Assembly (NCBI RefSeq): GCF_031454155.1
Contig: NZ_JAVDQG010000008.1
Coordinates: 107,711-171,710, forward strand
Origin: Desmospora profundinema
GTDB lineage: Bacteria; Bacillota; Bacilli; Thermoactinomycetales; DSM-45169
Reading direction: 5' to 3'
DNA length: 64,000 nt
This document shows, piece by piece, positions 7,358 to 16,573 of the stretch (position 1 is its first letter; every line of letters starts with the position of its first letter). Position numbers and translations under genes: made by a program. The notes below the pieces were generated by a model that saw only the letters and a list, made by a program, of their open reading frames with translations, made no database searches and had not been told where the DNA came from.

Positions 7358-9402
7358 ATTTGGATGTCACACCGGTAACCGAAGTGTCGGGAGTGGGTAC
7401 AAAGCGGGCGGAAGACTTGACGTCATTGGGGATTCGAACCGTTGCTGACTTATTGGCCTATTTCCCGTATCGGTATGAAGATTTTCGCGTCGCTGATTTG
7501 GGTGAAGCCGTCCACGAGGAAAAAATTACGCTACAGGGAACCTTGTTCGGCTCTCCCAGCATTCGCTGGTACGGAAAGAAAAAGTCGCGCCTCACCTGCC
7601 GGATGCAGGTGCAAGGGGTGACGATTTCCCTCGTCTGGTTTAACCAACACTTCCTTAAAAATAAACTGGTGCCCGGCCAAACAGTAACCGTTCACGGCAA
7701 ATGGGATGCCCACCGGTTGTGGTTGACCGTGGATCGGGCGTTTCTAACCCCCGAAGAACAACAAAAACAAGTGGGACGATTGGAGCCGGTTTACTCTGTC
7801 AATGCTTCTGTTACGGTTTCATGGCTCAGGAAAACCATCGCCCAGGCGTTTCGACAATTTGGCGGGAAAATCAGGGAAATCCTGCCGCAGGCGTTATTGG
7901 AACGTTATCAATTAATGGGGCGGGCCCGGGCGATGGTACTCCTCCATTTCCCCAAGGGCCGGGAGGAGGGGCGGCAGGCTCGGCGCCGGATGGTTTATGA
8001 AGAATTATTTCTCTACGAATTGAAACTTTTGTGGCGTCGCCGCCAGGAGAAAAAAGAGGCAGCGGGAATTGCCCATTCCATCGACCCGGAGCGGTTGAAA
8101 GCCTTTGTGAATCATATTCCCTTTCCTCTGACAGAGGCCCAGCGCAGGGTGGTGAACGAGATTCTGACAGACATGCGGCATCCGGAGCGGATGACCCGCC
8201 TGTTACAGGGAGATGTCGGTTCGGGCAAAACGGTGGTTGCCGCGATCGCCTTGTATGCCAATTATTTGAGCGGCTATCAGGGTGCGATGATGGTGCCGAC
8301 GGAAATTTTGGCGGAACAACATCTGAAATCCCTGAAGGAATGGTTGGAACCCTGGGAGATGACCGTCGTCGGCTTGTCGGGAGGCATGACGGCGAAGGAA
8401 CGGCGGGATGTCATGGGGCAGCTCCAGATGGGATTGGCCGATGTGGTGGTGGGTACCCACGCCTTAATTCAGGAAGCGGTGGCTTACCGCAATTTGGGAT
8501 TGGTCATTACCGATGAACAGCACCGTTTTGGTGTCAAGCAACGGAGTTTACTGCGGGAAAAAGGGGAAAATCCGGATGTCCTTTATATGACCGCTACTCC
8601 GATTCCCCGTACCCTGGCGATTACCGCCTACGGAGAGATGGATGTCTCCACCATCGACGAGTTGCCTGCCGGTCGGCTCCCGGTGGAAACCTATTGGGTG
8701 AAGCGGGATGTATGGCCCCGTGTCATTCAGTTTATCCGGAAACAATGCGGGGAGGGCCGGCAAGCGTATATCATCTGCCCTCTGATCGAGGAGTCGGAAA
8801 AAGTAGATCTGCAAAACGCTCAATCCGTCTTTGAGGAGGCTGCTCAAGAATTGGCCCCCATCCGGGTGGGATTGTTACATGGAAAGATGGCGGCGGCGGA
8901 AAAAGAGGAAGTGATGAAGCGTTTCGCCGCTAATGATGTGCAAGTGTTGGTTTCCACGACAGTGGTGGAAGTGGGGGTGAACGTTCCCAACGCCACCGTG
9001 ATGGTCGTTTATGATGCAGACCGATTCGGATTGGCCCAGCTGCATCAATTGCGGGGACGGGTGGGACGCGGCCAAGAGGCGTCCACCTGTATTTTGGTGG
9101 CCAATCCATCCTCGGAGACCGGGATTGAACGGATGCGCGTGATGACGGAAACCACCGACGGCTTTGAAATCGCCCAGCGAGATTTGGCACTGAGGGGTCC
9201 CGGTGATTTCTTTGGATTTAAACAGAGCGGGGTGCCGGAGTTTAAGGTGGCGGATTTGGTGGAAGATGGGAAGGTGTTGGAAGTGGCCCGTGCAGACGCC
9301 GTCCGGTTAGTGGAATCGGATGACTTGTGGGTGGAAGAGGAGTATGCGCCACTCCGCTGTTGGATTCAAGCCTTTGAAAAAGAAGCATCGATGATGGATT
9401 GA
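7354..9402 (+). CDS. recG: ATP-dependent DNA helicase RecG
   Basis: 682 residues, full length. Remodels stalled replication forks and Holliday junctions. An N-terminal wedge/OB domain (about 1-160) is followed by helicase motifs: LLQGDVGSGKTVVAAIA (Walker A, near 283), DEQHRFG (motif II, near 390), MTATPIPRTLA (motif III) and QLHQLRGRVGRG (motif VI, near 565). It overlaps sdaAA by 4 bp (ATGA), so the two are translationally coupled. In Bacillus it is followed by fapR; here 7 kb of genes come between. Confidence 0.96.
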   Translation: MNLDVTPVTEVSGVGTKRAEDLTSLGIRTVADLLAYFPYRYEDFRVADLGEAVHEEKITLQGTLFGSPSIRWYGKKKSRLTCRMQVQGVTISLVWFNQHFLKNKLVPGQTVTVHGKWDAHRLWLTVDRAFLTPEEQQKQVGRLEPVYSVNASVTVSWLRKTIAQAFRQFGGKIREILPQALLERYQLMGRARAMVLLHFPKGREEGRQARRRMVYEELFLYELKLLWRRRQEKKEAAGIAHSIDPERLKAFVNHIPFPLTEAQRRVVNEILTDMRHPERMTRLLQGDVGSGKTVVAAIALYANYLSGYQGAMMVPTEILAEQHLKSLKEWLEPWEMTVVGLSGGMTAKERRDVMGQLQMGLADVVVGTHALIQEAVAYRNLGLVITDEQHRFGVKQRSLLREKGENPDVLYMTATPIPRTLAITAYGEMDVSTIDELPAGRLPVETYWVKRDVWPRVIQFIRKQCGEGRQAYIICPLIEESEKVDLQNAQSVFEEAAQELAPIRVGLLHGKMAAAEKEEVMKRFAANDVQVLVSTTVVEVGVNVPNATVMVVYDADRFGLAQLHQLRGRVGRGQEASTCILVANPSSETGIERMRVMTETTDGFEIAQRDLALRGPGDFFGFKQSGVPEFKVADLVEDGKVLEVARADAVRLVESDDLWVEEEYAPLRCWIQAFEKEASMMD

Positions 9403-9462
9403 TTTTTTGCGCTGGACAAGATTTAATTCAAAGCCCCCTACATATAATGGGATGTGAATTGA

Positions 9463-9497
9463 AAAACCCAGGGGACCCCACTCCCCCGGGTTTCGAT
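9463..9497 (-). terminator. hairpin downstream of the 40-residue ORF
   Basis: AAACCC-a-GGGG pairs with CCCC-c-GGGTTT. The T-run TTTTTC is on the minus strand, so it fits termination of the small minus-strand gene at 9517-9639. It may also stop recG transcription. Confidence 0.6.
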
Positions 9498-9516
9498 CAT
9501 CTGTGGACCCTGCTGC

Positions 9517-9639
9517 CTAAAAGTAGGGATTTTTTTTTCGGTTTTTTCTCTTGTGACGCTGTCCATATCGCTGGGACAGCTGCATCAAGGTTTCCACCAA
9601 TCTTACGACCGCAGAGAACACCAAGATCCATCTCTCCAC
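9517..9639 (-). CDS. small protein, 40 residues, amphipathic N-terminus and basic C-terminus
   Basis: GTG start at 9639 with AAAGGGGGA 8-16 nt upstream, a very strong ribosome binding site. The N-terminal 20 residues (VERWILVFSAVVRLVETLMQ) are amphipathic or membrane-active, and the last 20 are strongly basic (HKRKNRKKN). A hairpin with a minus-strand T-run follows the stop. Not recognised as a known family. Size and layout resemble small spore or membrane-binding proteins, but that is inference. Confidence 0.5.
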   Translation of the reverse strand: MERWILVFSAVVRLVETLMQLSQRYGQRHKRKNRKKNPYF

Positions 9640-9995
9640 GTTCGTATCCCCCTTTCTTTCATGCTTGGACAGATGAGCCGTTCCTGAGCCAACCGCAATC
9701 CTTGTCCGTTCGCAAAGAGGAGGAGATGTCTTACACTTGCCTGGTGGGTGGGTCACTGTGTCCATTCAAACCATATCCCGAAAAGCGGGTAGTTGGCCTA
9801 ATTCTAATGTACCAAATAAGAACAATGTTGTAAATACATAGAAAACAATAATGCAATAAAATTTTCTGTCGCCTTTTGAAGAACTCTGTCCTTTGTTCAA
9901 TCGTTCGCTTGTGTTGCCGGAGAGATTTAGACGTTCCTTGTTGGAGGTGTCTGCATAGATATAGGGGGAAGCCCACAACAGGGAGGTGATCGGCC
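9640..9995. other. AT-rich intergenic region
   Basis: No gene supported. The stretch 9800-9870 is AT-rich and would hold promoters for the divergent small gene (left) and the gene at 9996 (right). No pair of promoter boxes stands out clearly. Confidence 0.4.
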
Positions 9996-10307
9996 ATGGG
10001 CAATCAAGCCCTATATCGGGAAATCGCACAAACCGTCAACCAAACCCTGGGACGGCAAGCCATTACGGCGACGCTGATCAAACAGACGATTGCTGAGGCG
10101 AAAAAAGTGCGTCAGATCCGAGGAAGCTGGGGTTTGATCCGATTTCTGGAGAATCGGGCGGAACGGCTGCTTTCCCCACATGAAGTGGAAAAGCTGAAAC
10201 AGCATCCTCGATGGAAAGAGCTGACCACCCGCATGTTGGAGCACTTGGCGGCGCAACGGGTGATTACTCCCACCGAAGCGCTGATGCTGAAACGGATGGT
10301 CTCTTAG
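9996..10307 (+). CDS. hypothetical protein, helical, 103 residues
   Basis: ATG at 9996 with GGGAGGTGAT at 9980-9989. The protein is predicted to be almost all helix, with basic and hydrophobic residues in alternation (LIKQTIAEAKKVRQ, RFLENRAERLLSPHEVEKL). No membrane segment, cysteine or recognisable domain. It precedes a disordered charged protein in the same orientation. Probably a lineage-specific gene, possibly sporulation-related by context; no function can be assigned. Confidence 0.7.
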   Translation: MGNQALYREIAQTVNQTLGRQAITATLIKQTIAEAKKVRQIRGSWGLIRFLENRAERLLSPHEVEKLKQHPRWKELTTRMLEHLAAQRVITPTEALMLKRMVS

Positions 10308-10425
10308 GGAAATTGGGTGCTTTCCCCTGGGCAAATGTCGCGGACGGGCGATACAGCCGGGGCATATGGTGTAGTGTACTGCGACCCAGGCAGTTGAACC
10401 CCTTTTGAAGGGAGGAACCACTCCA

Positions 10426-11031
10426 ATGAAAAACCGCTCGAATAACCGGCAAAGCTCGAGGGGAGAGAATTTCAACCGGTGGGAGTGGCTGCAGAATAAT
10501 CCTGACCCATTCTCACAGCAGCCTGCCGACAGCGATGGGAAAAGAAGGGAGGGGCAACCGGCACAGGTCCCCTCTGAAGGGTTTCCGGACAGCTTTGGAT
10601 TCCTGGGATGGGATGAAATGAGGTCCCTTCCGCCAGGTGCTCAAGGCGAATCGGGGCCGAGGGATTCCCGAGGTCAGCCTTTTAAGGACACTCAGCAAGA
10701 CGAGAAGGGTTGGGGGCCGCACATGAATCCCGATGCTTGGTTGGATGAGCCGTTGCCATGGGAAATGCCGCCACCGGGTTCAGATGAATCCCGTCGGGGC
10801 GAGGCCCCTTGGGAACCGAGCAGTCCTCGTCACGAAAAGCCCAAGCAACGGACGGATTTCCCTGCTTCGCGCCAAGAGTCAAAGAAAACGGAGCGCCGGG
10901 AGTCTGGGAGAGACTGGGAAGACCTTCCCTCTCTTTACGATGAGATGGAAGGGCTGGATAGTCCCCGTGCCCGTGTTAAAGGCCGGCGGACCCGTGGCGT
11001 ACGATCCCGGAATCGTCACAGAAAACGATAG
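10426..11031 (+). CDS. hypothetical low-complexity charged protein
   Basis: 201 residues. GAAGGGAGGA at 10405-10414 supports the ATG at 10426. The whole protein is rich in P, G, S, R, E, D and N, with repeated Trp in acidic or Pro-rich contexts (WEWLQNNPDP, WLDEPLPWEMPPPG, WEDLPSLYDE), and ends in a very basic tail (RGVRSRNRHRKR). It looks intrinsically disordered. Such composition is common in spore coat or crust proteins, but no motif proves this. A CATATGGTG box near 10365 weakly resembles a SigK/SigE -10. Confidence 0.65.
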   Translation: MKNRSNNRQSSRGENFNRWEWLQNNPDPFSQQPADSDGKRREGQPAQVPSEGFPDSFGFLGWDEMRSLPPGAQGESGPRDSRGQPFKDTQQDEKGWGPHMNPDAWLDEPLPWEMPPPGSDESRRGEAPWEPSSPRHEKPKQRTDFPASRQESKKTERRESGRDWEDLPSLYDEMEGLDSPRARVKGRRTRGVRSRNRHRKR

Positions 11032-11044
11032 ATGGGAATAAAAG

Positions 11045-11080
11045 GATCCTAAGGGCTTATACCCTTGGGATCAATTTTTT
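11045..11080 (+). terminator. terminator after the charged protein
   Basis: GATCCTAAGGG pairs with CCCTTGGGATC (11 bp, one wobble), loop CTTATA, then a T-run. Confidence 0.85.
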
Positions 11081-11083
11081 AAA

Positions 11084-11114
11084 CAAAAAAAAAGAACCCG
11101 CATGTTTGCGGGTC
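11084..11114 (-). terminator. minus-strand terminator-like hairpin
   Basis: ACCCGC/GCGGGT stem with a nine-base A-tract to its left, so the T-run is on the minus strand. No convincing minus-strand gene lies to its right before rsmD. Confidence 0.5.
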
Positions 11115-11118
11115 AATG

Positions 11119-11138
11119 GTGTTCGCGATCGCGAACAC
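11119..11138. promoter_or_regulatory. perfect 20-bp palindrome, candidate operator
   Basis: GTGTTCGCGATCGCGAACAC is identical to its reverse complement. It lies in an intergenic region, 33 bp before a candidate 35-codon gene and about 220 bp before rsmD. It does not match parS, Noc, CIRCE, LexA, Fur or Zur sites. Confidence 0.6.
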
Positions 11139-11171
11139 TGAATGGGAGAGGAGAAACCGGAGGAAGAGCTT

Positions 11172-11279
11172 ATGGGGAAACGTAAGTCTTCTCCGCGGTT
11201 TGACAGCATCTCCCGACGCCGTCCCTCCTATCATTACCGGAATCGAGAAATTTATACAGAATGGATTCATTTTTTTTGA
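11172..11279 (+). CDS. candidate small Arg/Ser/Tyr-rich protein, 35 residues
   Basis: ATG at 11172 preceded by GGAGGAAGAG at 11159-11168. The peptide starts MGKRKSSPRFDSISRRRPSY and ends EWIHFF. Strongly basic and aromatic. Only the ribosome binding site and position after the palindrome support it; there is no homology I can name. It may be a spore-specific small protein or a chance ORF. Confidence 0.35.
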   Translation: MGKRKSSPRFDSISRRRPSYHYRNREIYTEWIHFF

Positions 11280-11359
11280 ATCGCATTCATTTCCATGCAT
11301 CTGGGCTTTGTGGTAGGATAAAAACGTTCAATTGACGAGGAAATGCAGAGGGGATCAAC

Positions 11360-11938
11360 ATGCGGATCATAGCGGGAAAAGGAAAAGGAAAGCGGTTAAA
11401 AACCGTTTCCGGGTTTCATGTTCGGCCTACGACGGACCGGGTGAAAGAATCGGTGTTCCAGGTGATCGGGCCCTATCTGGAGGGGGGGTGGGTGCTGGAT
11501 CTGTTCGCCGGCTCCGGCTCCCTGGGCTTGGAAGCGTTGAGCCGGGGGGCTGATCATGCGGTCTTTGTCGACCAGAGTGGAGCCAGCCTGCGGGTGGTTC
11601 GTGAGAACTTGCGCATCACCGGTTTTGAGGGCCAGGCAGAAGTATACCGTCGTGATGCCCGTGCAGCCCTTCGTGCCCTGACGAAACGGGAGGCTCGCTT
11701 CCGATATATTTTCCTGGATCCCCCCTACCGGGAGCCGATCCTAACCGAAGTGCTGCAGCAGATTGCGCAGGACGGGCTGTTGGAACCACTCGGAACAGTG
11801 GTTGCAGAACGGGCCTCTGACACCCCTTTGAATCCCTGTTACGGAAAGCTAACCCGGGTTCGCTCTTTGGAATTTGGCGATATTGCGGTTGATTTGTACC
11901 AAATGGGTGATCCTGTTGATGGAGGTGAAGGAGAATGA
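11360..11938 (+). CDS. rsmD: 16S rRNA (guanine(966)-N(2))-methyltransferase
   Basis: 192 residues. SAM-dependent methylation of G966 in helix 31 of 16S rRNA. The start [15 protein letters not shown], the SAM-binding loop [18 protein letters not shown] near residue 50, and the catalytic DPPY at about 125 are all present. Overlaps coaD by 4 bp (ATGA), the normal rsmD-coaD pair. Confidence 0.94.
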   Translation: MRIIAGKGKGKRLKTVSGFHVRPTTDRVKESVFQVIGPYLEGGWVLDLFAGSGSLGLEALSRGADHAVFVDQSGASLRVVRENLRITGFEGQAEVYRRDARAALRALTKREARFRYIFLDPPYREPILTEVLQQIAQDGLLEPLGTVVAERASDTPLNPCYGKLTRVRSLEFGDIAVDLYQMGDPVDGGEGE

Positions 11939-12417
11939 AATTGGCTGTTTATCCCGGCAGCTTTGATCCAATCACCAACGGTCATTTGGATATCATTCAT
12001 CGGGGAGCTCGCGTATTCGACCGGTTGGTGGTGGCGGTGCTTCACAACTCTCAAAAAAAACCGTTGTTTACGATTGAGGAACGAAAGCAGTTGATTCAGG
12101 ACGTGACGGCTGACTTGGACAATGTGGAAGTGGACGTATTTGAAGGTCTGTTGGTCCATTATGTACATAATCGGCAGGCTGATGCGATTATTCGGGGGCT
12201 GCGGGCGATTTCCGATTTTGAGTATGAGCTCCAATTTGCGTCCATGATGCGCAAACTGGACGGCAAGGTGGAAACGCTGTTCATGATGACCAATAACCAA
12301 TACTCTTTCTTAAGTTCGCGCATTGTGAAAGAAGTGGCCCAGTACGGAGGCGACATTAACGGGTTGGTGCCGCCTGTGGTGGAACAGGCTCTCAAAGAGA
12401 AATACGGGTACAGCTGA
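11935..12417 (+). CDS. coaD: phosphopantetheine adenylyltransferase
   Basis: 160 residues. Transfers AMP from ATP to 4'-phosphopantetheine, the penultimate step of CoA synthesis. Nucleotidyltransferase motifs: [16 protein letters not shown] (T/HxGH) at residues 5-20 and [17 protein letters not shown] near 125. Translationally coupled to rsmD. CoA is the source of the ACP prosthetic group made by the cluster downstream. Confidence 0.96.
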   Translation: MKLAVYPGSFDPITNGHLDIIHRGARVFDRLVVAVLHNSQKKPLFTIEERKQLIQDVTADLDNVEVDVFEGLLVHYVHNRQADAIIRGLRAISDFEYELQFASMMRKLDGKVETLFMMTNNQYSFLSSRIVKEVAQYGGDINGLVPPVVEQALKEKYGYS

Positions 12418-12426
12418 AAGAAGGGA

Positions 12427-12475
12427 AACCCCTGATGCACGTTTGATTCGAACGAAGCGTGCCTGTTGGGGGGTT
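12427..12475. terminator. hairpin between coaD and ylbJ
   Basis: AACCCC ... GGGGTT with an inner GCACG/CGTGC stem, followed by ATTTT. It can separate the convergent coaD and ylbJ transcripts. Confidence 0.6.
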
Positions 12476-12503
12476 ATTTTGCATGATCGCAGACAAAGAT
12501 GAA

Positions 12504-13757
12504 TCAAGGAGTGCTTTTTAAACGAAGATGGCGTAACAGGTGGATCAGGATCGAAAAGGCCAACAGGATACCGAGGAACAGGGCAGCCAGCGTGGCGATC
12601 AGACGGATGCCGTCCCAGGCGGCAAACGATTCCGCTTCCGACAGTTGCTGCAGAAAGGCGGGAACCGCTGTCTCGGAAGAGAACCAAAACCGGTTGATCG
12701 GCTCCCAGGTCAGAAGCGTGATCCAGCCTGCCAGGAATCCATGCATCACGCGAGCCGCACAGTAGGGGCCGTATCGGATATCGGTCCGGCTCAGCAGACT
12801 GGCGACCTGAGCATGGACAGACAGGCCGCTCCATGCGGTGATGGCTCCGACCACGGCGATTTTGTAAGCCATGTGGATACTGGCGGGTGATTCACTGGTG
12901 ATTTGGGCACCAAGCGTGATTTCAAAAGCGCCGGAGATGACAGCCGGAGCCAGCTGGGCGGGAAATTGAAGCAAGTTCAGGATCCAGCCGATCACTGCAG
13001 CCAGGAGCGTCAAGAAGCCGACTGAGTCCAAAACGGCGATAATGACGGAAAACATGATAATAAATCCGCCCACCAGCATGATGGTGTTCATGGAGGATGT
13101 GATGGCGTCTCCCATCAATTGACCGAGGGTGCGGCCATCGGCGAGCCGGGCCTGATGCATGGCACGAAAAGCCCGCATAAGAAAAAACGTTTGATCCGGT
13201 GGTGCAATCGGGGTGACGGCACCATCCGGCTCATGGAATCGCATCAGGATGCCCACTAATAGACTGGAGATATAGTGGGCGACAGCAATAGCGACGCCCA
13301 GTGAGACATCATGGAAAAAACCGACTGCCACGGCTCCGAACATAAAAAGGGGGTCGGCGGTATTGGTAAAGGAGACCAAACGTTCCCCTTCTGAACGGGT
13401 GATCAGCTCCTGCTCCCGCAGTCGGGTGGTCAATTTAGCACCGATGGGATAGCCGGATGCCAAACCCATGGCCATCACAAATCCGCCGGTTCCGGGCACG
13501 CGAAACAACGGGCGCATCAACGGTTCCAACAACACGCCGAGAAAATGGACCACACCGAAACCCATCAGGATTTCAGAAGCGATGAAAAAGGGAAGCAGGG
13601 CGGGAAAAACGACATCCCACCATATTTTCAACCCTTTCAGTGATGATTGAAAGGCTTGTTCCGGAAAAAAGATCAGTGACAGGACGAGAAACAAAGCCAC
13701 TGCTCCTAACAGAGCGGAGCGGATACGGGGTTGGAGGGCGGGGTTTGCCGGCCGCAT
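12504..13757 (-). CDS. ylbJ: sporulation integral membrane protein YlbJ
   Basis: 417 residues, about ten membrane segments, with two nucleoside-recognition (Gate) domains. YlbJ is made under SigE and is needed for spore cortex formation in Bacillus. Visible landmarks: FFPEQAFQSSLKGLKIWWDVVFPALLPFF near the N-terminus, and MGLASGYPIGAKLT in the first Gate domain. The ATG at 13757 is preferred over the ATG at 13775 because GGGAGG lies 7 nt before it. Transcribed against its neighbours; divergent from ylbK. Confidence 0.92.
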   Translation of the reverse strand: MRPANPALQPRIRSALLGAVALFLVLSLIFFPEQAFQSSLKGLKIWWDVVFPALLPFFIASEILMGFGVVHFLGVLLEPLMRPLFRVPGTGGFVMAMGLASGYPIGAKLTTRLREQELITRSEGERLVSFTNTADPLFMFGAVAVGFFHDVSLGVAIAVAHYISSLLVGILMRFHEPDGAVTPIAPPDQTFFLMRAFRAMHQARLADGRTLGQLMGDAITSSMNTIMLVGGFIIMFSVIIAVLDSVGFLTLLAAVIGWILNLLQFPAQLAPAVISGAFEITLGAQITSESPASIHMAYKIAVVGAITAWSGLSVHAQVASLLSRTDIRYGPYCAARVMHGFLAGWITLLTWEPINRFWFSSETAVPAFLQQLSEAESFAAWDGIRLIATLAALFLGILLAFSILIHLLRHLRLKSTP

Positions 13758-13872
13758 GGAAATCCTCCCGTTCATCAGATGTTGATAACATGTCTACGCG
13801 GACAGAGGGTGAATTAGACCCCCTGTCCCACTGATCATACCCTGTCATCCTGACGGAGAGGGGGAGCCGCGC

Positions 13873-14658
13873 TTGGTGCGATCCAAAGTGGGTTTGGCGT
13901 TGGGATCCGGCGGTGCGAGGGGATTGGCGCATATCGGCGTGCTCAAAGTGTTTCAACAAGAGGAAATCCCCGTTGACTTTATAGCCGGAAGCAGCATGGG
14001 CAGTTTGGTTGGAGTCCTTTATGCGAATAATCTTCCCCTGGATATGATTGAGGAGCTGGCGATTCACCTCAAGCGAAACAGCTGGCTGGACCTGACCGTT
14101 CCCAAGCGCGGATTCATCACCGGGGACAAAGTCAGGGGACTCATCCGTCTTTTGACTCATGGGAAAAAACTCGAAGATTTCTCCATTCCCACAGCGGTTG
14201 TGGCAACCGATCTGGCGAAGGGGGAGCAAGTCGTCTTTCGCGAAGGGCCGGCAGATCTGGCGGTTCGGGCCAGCATCTCCATCCCCGGGATCTTTGAACC
14301 GGTAGAATGGGAAGGGCGGACGCTTGTGGATGGGGGAGTGATTGATCGGATTCCGGTTCAGGTGTTGAAAGAGATGGGAGCGGATGCGATCATCGCCGTC
14401 GATGTGGTTCCATGTTTGCCGACGGTGCGAATGGACAATATTTTCGATGTCATCGCTCAAACTCTCAGCGTGATGGAGCGAGAAATTCTCAATACCCGAG
14501 CAGTGGATGCGGACGTGTTGATCCATCCGGATTTGGCGGATATCAACCCCACTGCGTTTACACGAGTGGATGAATGCATCCGACGAGGGGAAGAGGCGGC
14601 TAGAGAACAAATGGACCGCATCCGGGGTCTGATCGGAGAGCGGGGAGGTGTGGGTTAA
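13873..14658 (+). CDS. ylbK: patatin-like phospholipase YlbK (RssA-type)
   Basis: 261 residues. Serine hydrolase with the patatin catalytic dyad: oxyanion loop GSGGARG at residues 11-17, nucleophile GSSMGS near 42-47, and DGG (VDGGVIDRIPV) near 155. Substrate unknown. Possible starts are TTG 13873 and GTG 13876, with GAGGGGGAG upstream. Directly abuts ylbL (stop at 14658, start at 14659). Confidence 0.9.
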   Translation: MVRSKVGLALGSGGARGLAHIGVLKVFQQEEIPVDFIAGSSMGSLVGVLYANNLPLDMIEELAIHLKRNSWLDLTVPKRGFITGDKVRGLIRLLTHGKKLEDFSIPTAVVATDLAKGEQVVFREGPADLAVRASISIPGIFEPVEWEGRTLVDGGVIDRIPVQVLKEMGADAIIAVDVVPCLPTVRMDNIFDVIAQTLSVMEREILNTRAVDADVLIHPDLADINPTAFTRVDECIRRGEEAAREQMDRIRGLIGERGGVG

Positions 14659-15717
14659 GTGGCGATACAAACCAGAGGGGCGTGGCGGTCTTGGTTAACG
14701 GGCGGGATCCTATTTGTGGCAGCATTCGTCATTTTGTTTATGGTGCCGGTGCCCTACTATATTGTTCAACCGGGGTCGGCTCTGGAAGTACGGCCCATGA
14801 TTCAAGTGGAGGATGCTTCCAATCATGAAAAAGGGACCTTCTACATGACGACCGTGTCGATGCGGGAAGGGAATGTGGTCGGCTATCTGGCCTCCCAAGT
14901 CGATTCCCGGCTGGAACTGGTGCCCAAGAAAGATGTCTTGGGACAGAATGGCGATCCGAAACGCTATCAGCACGTGCAGGAGGAGATTATGAGGCAGTCC
15001 CAGTATAATGCCGTATTGGCCGCTTACCGGGAGGCGGGCAGGCCGGTTGAGGAGAAGCTGCTGGGAGTGGAAGTATTCCGGGTACTGGACGGGATGCCGG
15101 CGGCCAAGGTGCTCAAGCAGGGCGACATCATCCAAGAAGCCGATGATCGCAAGATAGAAAGCGCCGAAGAACTATTGGCCTACCTGGCTGACAAAAAGCC
15201 GGGTGAACGGGTGCGACTGGTCATCAGCCGCGGCGGCGATAAAAAAGAGCAGGAACTGGAACTGGCATCTCTGGCCAAGTCCGGGGGAGAAGATCGCCCC
15301 GGCATCGGGATTGAACCCGTTACGCTACGCCGGGTGGAGGCCCAGCCAAAAGTGACCATCCACGCTGACGAGATTGGGGGACCATCTGCCGGTTTGATGT
15401 TTTCGTTGGAGATTCTCAATCAGTTGGGCGATCAAGATTTGACTGATGGGTTGCGGGTGGCCGGTACGGGTACCATTTCCCCGGAGGGGAAGGTGGGACA
15501 GATTGGTGGAATCCAGCATAAGATCTTGGCCGCGGAGAAGGAAAACGCGGATATTTTCTTTGTTCCCGCTGATCAGGGAGAACAGGATTCCAATGAGAAA
15601 AAAGCCAAGACGACAGCCCGTAAGATCGGGAGTGATATGGCGATTGTTCCAGTCCGTACCTTAAAGGAAGCTGTTCAATATCTTAAAGAGCAGGAAGTTG
15701 CAGGGCGGGCTTCATAA
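14659..15717 (+). CDS. ylbL: PDZ-containing Lon-like serine protease YlbL (SepM family)
   Basis: 352 residues. One N-terminal membrane anchor (about 12-34), a PDZ domain in the middle (VLDGMPAAKVLKQGDII near 140), and a C-terminal Lon-type protease domain with the Ser-Lys dyad: GGPSAGLMF near 235 and GKVGQIGGIQHK near 280. Acts outside the membrane. GTG start at 14659 directly after the ylbK stop. The same ylbK-ylbL order occurs in Bacillus. Confidence 0.92.
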   Translation: MAIQTRGAWRSWLTGGILFVAAFVILFMVPVPYYIVQPGSALEVRPMIQVEDASNHEKGTFYMTTVSMREGNVVGYLASQVDSRLELVPKKDVLGQNGDPKRYQHVQEEIMRQSQYNAVLAAYREAGRPVEEKLLGVEVFRVLDGMPAAKVLKQGDIIQEADDRKIESAEELLAYLADKKPGERVRLVISRGGDKKEQELELASLAKSGGEDRPGIGIEPVTLRRVEAQPKVTIHADEIGGPSAGLMFSLEILNQLGDQDLTDGLRVAGTGTISPEGKVGQIGGIQHKILAAEKENADIFFVPADQGEQDSNEKKAKTTARKIGSDMAIVPVRTLKEAVQYLKEQEVAGRAS

Positions 15718-15826
15718 GTCCTATCGAACAACGGCTCTTTTTCGTCCTTCCTGACAGGGAAGAGACATTGACAGCCCCTGCTCGGATAACATATAATTAC
15801 CCTGTTTGAATGAGGGAGTAGTCGAT

Positions 15827-16342
15827 ATGAAGATTCGATTTCGGGAATTGCATCAACAGCCGGTGGAGCAAAAGGGTGAAGTTGCTCTGGAAGGGTTGGA
15901 GCAAGAAAGTCCAGACCTTCTCTCCCTTCAACCGCTTCAAGTGGAGATCCTGGCTTGGAAAGACCGGGAAACGTATCAAGTCCAGGGAAAGCAACGGACC
16001 GAGGGACGGTTTCGTTGTTCGCGATGTCTGACCCCGTTTTCTCAAGGGTTGGAAATGGACTGGTTTCAGGCATTCTCCGATGAGGAACGGGTAGTGCGGG
16101 AAGCGGAGGAGGAAGGGGAAGAGATTCGGCTGGTGCAGCTGGATCGCCCGACAGATCTGACTCCCTACATTCGGGAAGCGTTGCTTTTGGGTTTACCGCT
16201 GGCTCCGGTCTGTCGGCTGGATTGTCGAGGATTGTGCCCGGTGTGCGGCGTGAATCTGAATCACGAATCCTGCGATTGCGACACCGGGCGGGTGGATCCC
16301 CGTTTGGCCAAGTTGCAGGAGTTCTTTAAAGACCGGGGCTGA
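15827..16342 (+). CDS. yceD: YceD family protein (DUF177)
   Basis: 171 residues. YceD/YlbN proteins precede rpmF in most bacteria and are linked to 23S rRNA processing. Seen: [10 protein letters not shown] (residues 58-67), and a C-terminal [18 protein letters not shown] with paired cysteines likely to bind zinc. The ATG at 15827 has GAGGGAG 8 nt upstream; an in-frame TTG at 15806 lacks a site. Confidence 0.9.
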   Translation: MKIRFRELHQQPVEQKGEVALEGLEQESPDLLSLQPLQVEILAWKDRETYQVQGKQRTEGRFRCSRCLTPFSQGLEMDWFQAFSDEERVVREAEEEGEEIRLVQLDRPTDLTPYIREALLLGLPLAPVCRLDCRGLCPVCGVNLNHESCDCDTGRVDPRLAKLQEFFKDRG

Positions 16343-16379
16343 TGACGATAGCCGGTCACCTGTCAAGGGGGTGAGAAAC

Positions 16380-16553
16380 ATGGCAGTACCTTTTCGACGG
16401 ACTTCCAAAACCCGCAAACGCAAGCGCCGGACTCATTTCAAGCTGTCCGTACCGGGTATGGTGCGTTGCCCGCAGTGCGGTGAAATGAAGCTGTCCCACC
16501 GCGTGTGCAAAGAGTGCGGTTACTACAAAGGAAACGATGTCGTCAACGACTGA
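16380..16553 (+). CDS. rpmF: 50S ribosomal protein L32
   Basis: 57 residues starting [17 protein letters not shown]. Two CxxC pairs (CPQCGE, CKECGYY) form the zinc ribbon, so this is the zinc-requiring form. Start ATG 16380 with AAGGGGGTGAG upstream; 37 nt after yceD. Confidence 0.96.
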   Translation: MAVPFRRTSKTRKRKRRTHFKLSVPGMVRCPQCGEMKLSHRVCKECGYYKGNDVVND

Positions 16554-16573
16554 TGACGGTTAAGAAAAAAGTG

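Noticed and set aside
11116..11316. 66-codon frame over the palindrome
   Set aside because: Begins in the hairpin region without a ribosome binding site; the shorter ORF at 11172 in another frame has one.
13573..14670. 365-codon minus-strand frame opposite ylbK
   Set aside because: Shadow frame; the plus strand encodes a clear patatin-like enzyme.
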